From Chlorokybus atmophyticus (lineage: Eukaryota; Streptophyta; Chlorokybophyceae; Chlorokybales; Chlorokybaceae), in NCBI GenBank assembly GCA_009103225.1, contig RHPI01002910.1, positions 509,151 through 544,102 on the forward strand: DNA of 34,952 nt, in the 5' to 3' direction. Under the pieces are notes generated by a model. The model made no database searches. It saw nothing but the letters and a program-made list of their open reading frames with translations, and was not told the DNA's origin. Shown here in pieces: positions 24,472 to 34,245 of the stretch. Both the position numbers and the translations under genes were made by a program. Numbering within the stretch: position 1 is the stretch's first letter; each line of letters opens with the position of its first letter.

Positions 24472-24685
24472 CTCTCCAACTGATAGTCGGGTGCCGCCTG
24501 TTCAGCTGATAGTGGCGCTGCCGCCTCCAACGCTGCCGTCGCCGGTTGGCCCGCCCAAATGTACGAGGCGCGAAAACGAAAATGAGGCGGTTTTAAACGT
24601 CTAGTGTCCCGCACTAGAGTCGCACTTGTAGTGCGTCCTATGGTTGATGGTACGACTTATCCATTCGTGCCATCCATGCTTCGTA

Positions 24686-24711
24686 CACAACCATTGGTAA
24701 CAATGGTTGTG
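24686..24711. repeat. 11-bp hairpin
   Basis: cacaaccattg, loop gtaa, caatggttgtg: a perfect stem near the start of the plus-strand OTU-gene region. Confidence 0.85.
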
Positions 24712-24723
24712 TCGTAACATTTA

Positions 24724-24807
24724 TGGTACGACAGAGGCATCTCTCGTCTCACCTCAGCCATTGCCGTACAATGGTTCTGTCGTACCATCCATGGTACGAC
24801 AGAGGCA
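24724..24807. repeat. Direct and inverted copies of a TGGTACGACAGAGGCAT word
   Basis: atggtacgacagaggcat occurs at 24723-24740 and again at 24791-24808. Just before the second copy is its reverse complement, forming a 13-bp perfect stem with a 2-nt loop (24776-24803). A partial copy (atggtacgac) also occurs near 24647. Confidence 0.85.
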
Positions 24808-27179
24808 TTGCTCGATGAGCCCGAATGGGAGTTAGCGTGCACTCACCCAAACACGCTTCATCGATGGCCGGATGATGGCACGCAGGAGCAGCAGGTCGAT
24901 GACGGGTCGAATGTCAGGCATAGTGAGCCTGGGTTCGACTAGGAGGCGGAGGACCAAAAGTCAGAGGAGGCGGCGGCGGCGGCGTGGCACATCTTGCGAG
25001 AAGTTGTGGTCGTAAGAGTTCAAGCAGCGAAGCCAGCTACTATATTGCGCCACGTCATGGCAGGCGTCAGCAATGGGGCTGTTTAACATGCATCACCAAC
25101 ATTGGACAAACTAGCAGGCAAGCTATTTACGACCATCTTCACACAGAGAGCTGCTTGGTGGCTCGCTTTCTGCAACAAGGAGTGGATCATGAGCTGCAGT
25201 CCTTGGAGCCCCTTGTTGGAACCATGCGGGACCAATTGCGACTGTCGGAACAAGCACAAAGGAATGCACAGGTACGCTCAACAGTTACATGCATTACCTT
25301 GCAAGAGCCATTTGTTTTTGGTACGGTCCATGTGATACATGTAGCGTGGCTGCAGGCCTCCACTATTCACCTATACCCACCCCACAGTTAAGCCAACGTT
25401 GCGGAAGCCAGAGCATATGGACAGAGCTGGGCGGCGGTATGTTGTTGCCAATCTCGCTGTACATGTTGACTGCATGCACCTCCAATGCATGCCTACCTTT
25501 GCATGCTAAAATGTGCGTGAGCGAGCGAAGTTTCGCGCGCGCGCGCTGAACGAAGTAGGCTGGGTTTGAGCACAGGAGCGCGTGGCCATTTGTTCGGCAC
25601 TCAACTCGTACTGCATCAACCAGCAATGACGCAGTCCATGCAATCATTTGTGCATCAACCAGCAATGCCGCAGGTGATTGTTCGAAGCATCCAGCTGATG
25701 ACGGTGTGACGCAGTTGACTATTGCAATTGCAGTGTCGCAAGCATGCAGCTAACCCACATGTGATTGGTTGACATCACCACAGTGCACTAGGTCCTGTTG
25801 GAGCTCCTATGCAAGCCTGTATTCAATCCAATCAACTGGTCCTTCAATCCCACTTGATGATGGGCGCGGCGGCAATGCGGCATCAGTTTAACATGCATGT
25901 TGGCATGTTGAATCCCGACATGTCCATTGGGGCAGTGGCGCATGATGTGCCCATGGCTCACGAGCTCCGTGACGAGTCTGCGATCGAGGGTGGCGAGGAG
26001 AGTGCACCCAATACCACCTTGTTAGCCCCCATGGCTTCCCCTGCTCCATGCAGCCCACGGGCCATTGAGGTAAGTCGCTGTCTTTTATGCTCGTGCCTTA
26101 GTAATAATGCGTCAGGCACTGCATAAGCTTATATTCGTCCTTTGCAACATTGTGAACCATCATATTCTGGGTCCTGTATACAGCCCCCCTTGCTGCACAA
26201 GTGGTCTCACCTGCCGCTCCTGCTCCCCTCGCAGCCAGAGCACAACCACCTTCCGCGGCACCAGTCCTTCATACACTGCCATCTCCTCCACGAGCAGCAC
26301 CGGTGATTGCGGGGCAACAATCCTTCTTGCCGCCACCGGCGAGACCACAGCACAATGCAACAACCGATGTGGCTTCTGCACCTACCTTACCCCACCAGCT
26401 GCAAGTTGAAGCCGGCAGTCTGCCCCAAACTCAGGTACTTTATCAGTCACTGTGACTCTTACCGTCCAGAATTGGACACACCATTTAAGTGCTGTATGCG
26501 CATGCAGCAGGGGTCACCACCTGCCAGCGAGTCATCAGAGGAGCTGACCGCAACCCACATACGGCCATCAGTCATGCTAGGTGGCCAGCTCACCTCATGG
26601 GACCACTTCAATGCGCCAACGGATGGTAATTGCTTCTACCTTTGTGTATTTCGCGCCAGGCCATCCATAGCGCAAAGTATCCTGGATGATCACAAGTGCC
26701 CCAGCTCGAGCAGATTTTGGGCCATGCTGGACACCATGGACGACGACGGCAGGGGGGACACTCTCCGCAAAATTACCGCCAAGGCTGTCGATGCAGGCAT
26801 GGTGAGCAGAATTCTAGACTTCTGCAGAGCCACTGGTGCCGCGGGAGAGATGGCGCAGTATTACGTCAAACTGCCTGCGACCATGGTGGCTGATGTCAAT
26901 TGCAACATTGACCTAGCCATGGCCAAGGTGCGACAGATCGTGCGGAGAAAAGATGTGTACGTCGAGCACCTGCAGATGACCATGTTTGCCAACAAGCTGG
27001 GCTTGTTGATTGGCTGCGTGACCGTTCAGCGCGAGCATGGGGAGTGGATGCCATGATCCGGCAGCGCAGTTTGGGTTGGAAATAAAGAAGCCCCCAACTC
27101 AGTCCTGGTGGTGGGCAACACTGCTTCTGATGAGCCAGAAGCACACTTTTGGCTCCTCAAGCCTGCTGGCACCGAATAG
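24740..27179 (+). pseudogene. OTU-family cysteine protease gene, broken (multi-exon)
   Basis: The last exon (about 26511-27179) encodes an OTU-like domain. TDGNCFY is the Asp/Cys catalytic loop, VYVEHLQMTMFANKLGLLIG is the typical YVEhxxmxxlAxxlgxxI helix, and EAHFWLL supplies the probable catalytic His. A TGA at 27054-27056 interrupts the same frame 41 codons before the natural TAG (27177-27179). The preceding Pro/Ala-rich exon (about 26184-26434, donor CAG|GTACTT) joins in phase. Earlier candidate exons are about 25791-26069 (Met-rich, ends GAG|GTAAGT) and about 25090-25271 (coiled-coil-like, ends CAG|GTACGC). A first block around 24740-25085 contains an in-frame TAG. Joins upstream of 26184 do not all keep phase. 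OTU proteases remove ubiquitin, but they are also carried by mobile elements; that origin is possible here. The gene is most likely dead. Confidence 0.55.
25534..25546. repeat. (CG)n run
   Basis: A 13-nt uninterrupted CGCGCG run lies in non-coding sequence between candidate exons of the OTU gene. Confidence 0.9.
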
Positions 27180-27224
27180 TGGTCGTGGCCTATGCATGAA
27201 GTGCCACCGGAGGTAACACACCTG

Positions 27225-27574
27225 ATCGAAGAATGGCGGAATGGCTCCATCTTCAGAAGTGTCAGCTTGCGTCTCAGCTGCAACTTGCTTGAGTTGCTGT
27301 TGGCCTTAAAGAGGGTGTCGAAGACCTCCCACGCCTCACATCCAGTCTTGCAATCCGCAATAAGAGGGAGATGGAAGTCTTTGACGTGTAAGCCTATCAG
27401 CGCAAAAGCTGATTGTGAGTGCGTTGTCCAGGTACCAGTGTCACCTGTTCTTGGCCGTAATGATGCGGAGGAGATGGGATCGACAAAACTTCAGAGCTTC
27501 TTGCGGATCAGCACCAACTTCATCTTCAGCGACCATGAGGCGTAGTTGTGCAGATCAAGAGACACGATGGGCAT
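27225..27574 (-). mobile_element. Ty1/copia gag remnant (antisense, truncated)
   Basis: Reading the minus strand from the ATG at 27574-27572, the frame gives MPIVSLDLHNYASWSLKMK, a TGA at 27493-27491, then continues unshifted. It passes through ADCKTGCEAWEVFDTLF and LQLRRKLTLLKMEP. This is the N-terminal gag domain of copia elements (UBN2 type: NYxxW, then tAxeaWdxL, then LxxxLxxLkm). The stop replaces what is usually Trp after KKL (TGG to TGA). Similarity ends near 27225, close to the end of the OTU gene, so the rest of gag-pol is missing. Confidence 0.75.
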
Positions 27575-27700
27575 CCTTCCTGTGTCAGCTATTGCTTGCT
27601 ACACAATAGTACAACTCACCCTCTCCCGAAAAACACTCTACTAGTAGGCGCCTATGCTCAACACTTTCTCTCACTAGCACAAGCGATCACACAAGCGAGT

Positions 27701-27714
27701 GTGGGCCCATAACC
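27701..27714 (-). promoter_or_regulatory. Copia-type primer binding site (half tRNA-iMet)
   Basis: On the minus strand the 14 bases GGTTATGGGCCCAC directly follow an LTR end (CTCAACA). Drosophila copia primes from an internal tRNA-iMet fragment at GGTTATGGGCCCAG. The match, its place right after CAACA and the gag ATG 127 bp further on make this a confident call. Confidence 0.8.
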
Positions 27715-27960
27715 TGTTGAGAACTAGTGATGCGCCTAGTGTGTGTGTATTTGCCTCCTACATACAAGTGTGCACACTAAAGACAAGTGCAGCAAGCACA
27801 CCAATTATAGGGACAATGTGCGACCCACTATTTTAAGCAGTATACAGTATCTCATATACTATGCTACTAAGCACTAGTCAACTCTAGTCAACTTTGGTCA
27901 AAGTCAACACTAGTCAACACTAGTCAATGGTCAAAGTCAATGGTCAAAGTCAAAGTTGAT
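27715..27960 (-). mobile_element. Copia LTR (5' LTR of the antisense element; distal edge uncertain)
   Basis: The LTR ends on the minus strand at 27715 with TTCTCAACA, next to the primer site. TATA-like CCTATAATTGG (minus) lies near 27810. Its other edge is unclear. TGTTGACTAGT (minus) at about 27909 or 27919 would give an imperfect terminal inverted repeat and a ~200-bp LTR. TGTTGA at about 28266 or 28405 are other options. No partner LTR is in the window to settle it. Confidence 0.5.
27877..27953 (-). repeat. Array of ten TTGAC words
   Basis: On the minus strand TTGAC occurs ten times in 77 bp, mostly as TTGACTAG or TTGACTTTGACC. It is followed on the plus strand by four cgtaactc-like units to about 27997. 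TTGAC is the core of the plant W-box; whether it acts as an enhancer here is unknown. Confidence 0.75.
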
Positions 27961-28745
27961 CATGACCATAACTGCCGTAACTCCCGTAACTCTCGTAACT
28001 CCTGTAATTATAAAGGTTAAGCTGATCGTACCAACTACATGTAGGCGCCGCCTATACATGTTCTTTCATCCAGCTATACCATCTAATCGGAGACGGGCTT
28101 CACATTGCCTGTTGCTACTTTCATTTGCATCGCTATAATTGCCTTACTTGACAGAGTTCGAAAACGTCACTTCATTGACACTCGTCTCGCTAATGAGATC
28201 CTGGCATGTTGTGTATGTTAGCAAGTTGTGGTGCCTACACTTAAATTCATTGATGACCTTCAACACGACTCACCACATGTATATACTTGGTGGCACATGC
28301 TTTTGCTGCTTTGTTATATTTGTTGGCACACTGGTCATATGCTCACATCCGCAGCAATCAATCGGTAATATTAAAAGATGCTAAGATTGCACGGGTCATA
28401 ATCAACAGCATACCTACTATGTGCAGCCATCACTCATTAGACTTCAACTCCCATTAGCCTTCAACCAGCACAGCTCCACCTTTGGGCGGTAGCAGCGAAC
28501 CCTTGTGACAGCAATAGCCGATGAGAAGCACGGTCCGTTGCCCGTGGTCCTTGTCATGCCATCTACCCTCGCATGCCAGTTCTTCTCAAGCATGCCTACA
28601 CCCAGCCCCACGCCAGGGCTACCAGCATGAAGACCGCGCGAGCCCCAGCCTACTGCTAGCTACTGTATCACTCATGTAGCCTGTAGCTAGGGCTACTTTA
28701 TAGACCTGTCTGTAGGGACCGCGCGTAGCTGATCAGTTGCAAGTC
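27961..28745. other. Inter-element sequence without recognised features
   Basis: No gene or clear repeat is recognised between the copia LTR region and the next LTR. It may include the rest of a longer copia LTR. Confidence 0.4.
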
Positions 28746-28860
28746 TGTTAAGAACACATGTGCTATATCAAGTCTTAGGAGATTTCCGAAATAGCATGAG
28801 GCCTCGATGTGACCGTTGGCCTAGTGCCCGCGTGGCACTGCACAGTCATGATTTGACATG

Positions 28861-28866
28861 TATAAG
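28861..28866 (+). promoter_or_regulatory. TATA box in the LTR
   Basis: TATAAG in the context acatgtataagtagg. It is the only clear TATA box between 28700 and the gag start, and a hairpin begins 12 bp downstream. Confidence 0.5.
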
Positions 28867-28877
28867 TAGGAAGTCAC

Positions 28878-28898
28878 GTCACCAGACTGGCTGGTGAC
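28878..28898 (+). repeat. 8-bp hairpin just downstream of the LTR TATA box
   Basis: gtcaccag, loop actgg, ctggtgac. It would lie at or near the 5' end of the LTR transcript and is followed by three GAGTACT-type repeats (about 28908-28932). Confidence 0.85.
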
Positions 28899-29349
28899 AC
28901 TGTAAGTGAGTACTGTGAGTACTAGGAGTACTAAGAAGTAAAGACTCTGTTTCTAAAGAGCTTGTGAAGCGACTTGAACTGGAAGCACGCTGCCCCGGTT
29001 GCCAAGAACTCCTTTACTGCGTGAGACACGGTGCATGCTCTTGTGCGCTGTGCCTGCCATTGCTGTGAGCTTGACGGTGGTGTGTTGTTTCAGTAGTTAG
29101 GGTGTTGTATCCACGTGTTGCACACTCATTCACCTCACTTAACAGTGTATCATTCTATCCACTCATGCAAAGAACTGTGTCCACAGCACTACCTATCGTA
29201 GTGGCTTGTTGACTTACAGTGTCACCCTCTTTGCACAAGTGAGTGTGTTGCAATCTGCATCAGATAGTGCAGTCTGCACCCAGGGATACATCGCTGGGCA
29301 TTCGTTATCATTGTCATCACATAGTGCGTACAAGCACTAGTGTGTTGGG

Positions 29350-29362
29350 TGGTAACAGCATC
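29350..29362 (+). promoter_or_regulatory. Candidate primer binding site
   Basis: tggtaacagcatc begins with TGG (complement of the tRNA CCA end) and matches the initiator-Met type site TGGTANCAG over nine positions. It overlaps the proposed TAACA end of the LTR, so either the LTR edge or this site is misplaced by a few bases. Confidence 0.35.
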
Positions 29363-29415
29363 AGGATAGACGGTAGAGCACAAGCACTCTACCCTTTCAC
29401 CTCTGGACCAGCTGT

Positions 29416-29715
29416 ATGAGCAGGCCCACCCCGTTCTCCCCAATAGACGAGGGTGACCTCAGCAGTTGGAGCCCAACCACCAATCTCACTTACGAGCGGA
29501 CCAGTGACGGAAGCATCGACCGCAGCAGCAGAGGCTCGCGCTCCATCTCCAGCTTCACCCCGCTCCACTCTACTCCTCGTCATTCAGCTTCTCCACTATC
29601 ATCGGACAGCGACGACAACGAGATGGAATCTTTCAGTTCAACCACATCCCTGCGCTTCTCCGGACGTGCCGGCACCACCTCGCTGGATGAGTTCATCATC
29701 AAGTTCCACTCCTAG
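29416..29715 (+). CDS. N-terminal segment of retrotransposon gag, ended by TAG
   Basis: The segment starts at ATG 29416 and encodes 99 Ser/Thr-rich residues ending SLDEFIIKFHS, then TAG (29713-29715). The next codon is ATG in the same frame and the protein continues smoothly (MRQQALKNKDWSDEISFHIA). Either a Gln/Tyr-type codon mutated to TAG, or the long product starts at 29716, or the stop is read through. The Ser-rich composition is unlike the helical part that follows. Confidence 0.6.
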   Translation: MSRPTPFSPIDEGDLSSWSPTTNLTYERTSDGSIDRSSRGSRSISSFTPLHSTPRHSASPLSSDSDDNEMESFSSTTSLRFSGRAGTTSLDEFIIKFHS

Positions 29716-30699
29716 ATGCGGCAGCAAGCACTGAAGAACAAAGACTGGTCAGATGAGATCTCTTTCCACATTGCTGCTCAGTATCTTGATCATGAAGCAC
29801 ACGATGTCTGGAAGTCCGTTGCTGAACTGCATCGAGTAGACGGCTATGGCGAGCTTGCCAGCACCATAGCATCTGCAGCCCTGCACCGTCCAGCAGGTGT
29901 CATTCCACCTGCCACTTCAGTTGCAGTAACAGGCTTGACCATAGCTGCAGCTCTCAAGCAGGCAGAGGAGGAGGAACCAGAGTTGGTACTTGTCAACTCG
30001 ACCCCTGCAGAAGTTGAGTCCAAGGAGGCCACACGTCAAGCCCGCATCCTTGACCGTTCTGCCAGCATCATTGAGGAACAAAGAGCTGTACAGCAAGCGG
30101 CAGCCGCAGAGTGGGGTACTCCTCTACCTCCAGCAACACCTGGCTCTCGTGCAGGAGGCAGTGCTTTCACCCTCGGGTCAGTAGCACTGCGCGCACCAGC
30201 CATCACCGTAGGTGCTGCCATCTCTGATTCTCCACTCAAGGACCTGTACGCTGCCCTGCGCCGTACCTTCCCTCCTCAGACCACCAGCAAGGTTGAGGAG
30301 CTGAGACGCTTCCGACGCAAGCCCAATGAGGATCCCCTCCGCTTGTACTCCAGACTGGAAGGTCTGCTGAAGGACACTGACTACAAGATTGTCAGTGAGG
30401 AGGCTGCTGCAGTGATATACGTCAATGAGTTGGATGCTGCTCTGAGCGAGTCGACACGCCTGACTCTGAACTACAGCAGGCCCCTTGGCTACACCCTCAA
30501 AGAAGCCTTCGAGACTGCACAAGCCATCCACAAGCGCTTGGTGTATGAGAAGGCAGTGCTGGACACCAACCGCAGCGCCGTACGGCCTGTAGTCAGCACG
30601 ACAACTGAGCCTCCTCGCCGCGACCGTGGCCGGGACGCTCCACCAGCACGCGACAAAGGGAAACGGTCAGCTCATGCTGCACTTGCTGCCCCTGTGCTG

Positions 30700-30807
30700 T
30701 GTCATCGCTGTGGACGGCATGGGCACTACCAAAAGGAGTGCACCGAAGAATACTCAACTTTGGTTTGCGACCACTGTCACAAGACTGGTCATTTGGAGTC
30801 AGTCTGC
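30700..30807 (+). other. Two CCHC zinc knuckles (nucleocapsid)
   Basis: CHRCGRHGHYQKEC and CDHCHKTGHLESVC both fit CX2CX4HX4C. They bind the element's RNA in retroviral-type gag proteins. They follow an Arg/Lys-rich stretch (RRDRGRDAPPARDKGKR). Confidence 0.95.
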
Positions 30808-30864
30808 TGGCTCAAGTTCCCAGAGTTGAGGCCCGCCAACAGCTACAACCACAACTACTCCGGT

Positions 30865-31008
30865 GGCTACAACAGCAACAACACTGGAGGCCACACTGGC
30901 AACAACTTCAGTGGCTACAACAGCAACAACACTGGAGGCCACACTGGCAACCACTTCAGTGGCTACAATAGCAACAACACTGGAGCCCACAACAGCAACA
31001 ACGCTGGT
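30865..31008 (+). repeat. 48-bp tandem repeat coding for an Asn/Gly-rich tract
   Basis: Unit 1 (30865-30912) and unit 2 (30913-30960) encode GYNSNNTGGHTGNNFS and a near copy. Unit 3 (30961-31008) keeps the first eight residues and then diverges. It lies directly C-terminal to the zinc knuckles. Confidence 0.9.
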
Positions 31009-33474
31009 GGCAGTAACAACAACAACAACGCCAGTGTTCGCAAGGAAGAGCAAGGCTACAGGGGGAAGAACAGACCTCCTCAGCGTAAGGGACCAGAGAC
31101 ACGTCCGCGCGCTGCTGCTGTTGCCGCCAAGGCTTCAGCCAACCCACCAGCTGATGACCATATGGCAGCCCTCATGGCGCGTATGGCACGCTTGGAGGAA
31201 GACAAGGAGCAGGACTACCGCGCCTGCTACGCTGCCCGATGGGCGCTGATGGCTGCAAAACGCGAGAGAGACAGGAACACTCCGTCCCGCGTGCAACCAT
31301 CACGACGAGCACGAGGGGAAGCTGCAACAACATCAGCAGGCACCTCCTCCGAAGCCACCAGTGGTGCTGCCTCCGCAGCAACAGCCACACCGGCTACAAC
31401 GTCGACTCCACCAACGTCAGCAGCACCCACTCCAGTTGCACCACAACCTGGTACACCGATGGACACCGGGACGCCGACACTGGTGAGCACAATGGCAACA
31501 GCCGTCATCTCTACCGAATCTGCACCAGTGGGCGGTGCACTTCCCACTGCAGCAGTGCCTCTGTCCGTAGGCGTTGAGACAACTCTCGCACCACCGACCG
31601 GTACCGTCGCAACTGCCACAATTGCCATCGTCGAGCCCGCTGTCTCTGCAGCGACGCGCGCAGCCACTCTGCCCGCTCTCGACGTCACTCAGGCTGTCCC
31701 AACTGGTCAGCAAGCTGAGCGAGCATGGGAAACCATCCTGCGCGGAGCAGACCCCACTACCATCGCCTTCGGTCGGGGGGGGGAGCGCACCACGCGTGTC
31801 GCCCGCGATGATCGCGTCTTCCCGCTACCAGAGGTTCACACCCTTCCAGCACTCACTCAACACCAGTTAGAAGATGAGATCCTTGCTGGCACTGCACCTC
31901 CGATGCGTGACAGGGTGTTTTTGATCAGCTACAGCCCACCTGTAGTGTTGGAGTTGGCTCTGCAGCTGTTCTGGGCGTTGCACAACAACATGCAGACCGC
32001 CCCGCGCCAGCCTGCACGCATGCCAACCACCACCTTTGAACCCAGCCCGTTGGACACGTATCGGGACCGCCGAGACGCCGTCCAGCAGCGCATCGCCGAC
32101 GCAGCCGACCTGCCTTTGGGCACTGATGAAGCACTCGGACCTCCTACAACCGCTCGTCTTCATCAGCGCTACCACGCACTGGAACAAGCATATCATTGGC
32201 GACAGGATCAAGCTGCCGCCATTGCTGCACGTGAACAAGCTCTTGAAGCTACACGTGCACCAATACCTCAGTCACCAACTGCTGGTCCATCCTCCAGCAC
32301 CACTCCGCTCTTCGTCGAGACCAACTCTGACCAAGCGAGGGCGTTGGCTCAACAAACCAGGGGGGTGATCGCCCCGTTGCTGCCTGCGCTGGTGGAGGAT
32401 CTACCTGAGGACCAAAGGGAGCCAGGGAGGGGCTACCTTACACCACAAGGGTGTACACAAAGAGATGGAGCAGGACTGGTTGGAGAGCAACAACTACGCA
32501 CTGCTCTGTTGCGACAAGCAACCATGCTGCATCGGCAAGAAGGCATCGGACTGCGGCAGATGCTTGGGATGCGAGACAGTGGCAACGCGGCACGCGCACG
32601 GTTAGTGACGTGGCTGGTTACCAACCATCCCGCAGTCCCGTTGTTCGCTTTCGGCGCCAGAATAGCGTGGGTGGACGCATTCCTTCGCTCCATACGGCAA
32701 GCCTATGATGAAGTGGCTTCCGCCGCCACTGACACTCTGGAGGGAGCTCTGGAGGCTATACTGAGTTTGCCAGGGGTGGAGGCAGGACGTCAGCGCAGGC
32801 GCATCGCCACTGCTTACGAGCAGCATGTCCAACAGCCAGAGACCCGGCTCACTGTACGCACACGAGCAATAACAGTGCTGGAAGTGGGAGTGGTCAACGG
32901 CAGATGGGATGCTTACATGGCAGGGATCCTCAGGGTGCCCACCATCACCCACGACATGAGAGCGCGGCTCCTACGCGCAGTGTACCTGCAGACCATGCCT
33001 CAGAACCATCGCTATATAGATGCGGACAACGATGCGACGGCGACATGGGAAGGTAAACTAGTCAGACAGGCAGCCCATGCTGTGCGATGGACCTATGCAG
33101 AGGAGCAGGCTGCACGAGAGGCAGTCCCGCAAACACCAGGTCCTCCAGGGTTCCCGCCACAGCCACTGGCCACTCCTCCTGGCATGACAACAGCTGCACA
33201 GAGGGTCAACCCTCCTGCACCTCCACTTGGACAGGTTGCAGCAGCACCTCCAGTGCCTAGGCCACCACGCGTGTACCAGCAACCGCGACAAGGACGGTTT
33301 GGACAAAGCCGAGGACAAGGAGGCCCACAAGATCCATCAGGCAGAGGAGCCCTGGCTACCCTACGGTCAGGCCCCGCAGATGAGAATAAAGCAACAGTCT
33401 CTCCACGCAAGAGGTTCCGTCGCTTCAAGAGGCTGCGCATCAACGCCAATGCAGCCATGATCGCCAACCAAGGC

Positions 33475-33780
33475 AAGCACGTGACCGTCAATGGGCGGGC
33501 ACCCAAACGCGTGATGCTGGACACTGGAGCACAGCCTGTCATCATTGGGCGCTACCTCGCACGAGATCTCGGCATCACCAGCGCTGAGCTGCTTCCCTGT
33601 CCCTATCAGCTGGACACCGCAACCGGCAACCGTGACAAGGTACTCGGCCTTACCAAGCAGGCTGTGAGCATCCGCCTCACCGGACTAAACCCTTCCCACA
33701 GCACCGAGATTGTACAAAGGTGTGTGGTCACCGATGCCGGGTCCTTTGACCTACTGTTGGGACAGGACTGCAACTTCCCT
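33475..33780 (+). other. Retropepsin-type aspartic protease domain
   Basis: VMLDTGAQPVIIG carries the catalytic DTGA at 33520-33531 (Asp = residue 1269). It is followed by a LDTATGNRDKVLGLT flap-like segment and FDLLLGQDCNF, the second conserved strand (I/L-L-G-x-D). As usual for LTR elements it would work as a dimer to cut the polyprotein. Confidence 0.9.
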
Positions 33781-34245
33781 GTCGGCATGGGGCTGGACTG
33801 CTGGACTGAGCAGGCATGGTTTCGACCACATTGGGATGAGGACGATGGAGAGGAGCAGGGATTCCTACCTCTCGAACTGGTGGCCAAGGACCGCTCGCAA
33901 CGAAGATCGGCTGCAGCAGCCACCTACAGTCTTACAAAAAGCTCACGTGTGCCTCGTGCGCGAACGCAGCCAAGGACAACTGCAACGAGCTCGAGCCCGA
34001 GCCTAAACGCTGAAGAGGACTCCCCTACACCGTACGATGAGTCTCAAGAGACTGTCACCAAAGAAGTGGCCTTTCAGGAGCCATCCGAGCGTCGCTGGAG
34101 CGCACAAGTAGCAGCACACATGCTGCTGACCAGGCCTCAGCTCACTGCACACTTCCCTGCCTACAAAGACCAGGCTACAGTACAGGAGCAGTACCACATA
34201 GCTACGGGAGTTGTGGAGTTCCACATGTTCCGCCGACAACAAGGC

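Larger units (their letters stand above)
28746..29357 (+). mobile_element. Probable 5' LTR of the methyltransferase-bearing retrotransposon
   Basis: The segment starts TGTTA and ends TAACA, giving 5-bp terminal inverted repeats of TG...CA type over 612 bp, and lies 58 bp ahead of the long gag-pol frame. A TATAAG box (28861-28866) sits about 115 bp in, as in a U3 promoter. The partner LTR and target-site duplication are outside the window, so the edges are inferred. Confidence 0.5.

Noticed and set aside
24931-24943. B-box-like GGTTCGACT suggesting a tRNA gene
   Set aside because: No A box at the right distance, no acceptor-stem pairing and no cloverleaf. It lies in candidate exon sequence of the OTU gene.
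31227-31713. Minus-strand open frames across the retrotransposon linker
   Set aside because: They are antisense shadows of the Ala/Thr/Pro-rich linker. The plus frame is continuous and contains recognised domains on both sides.
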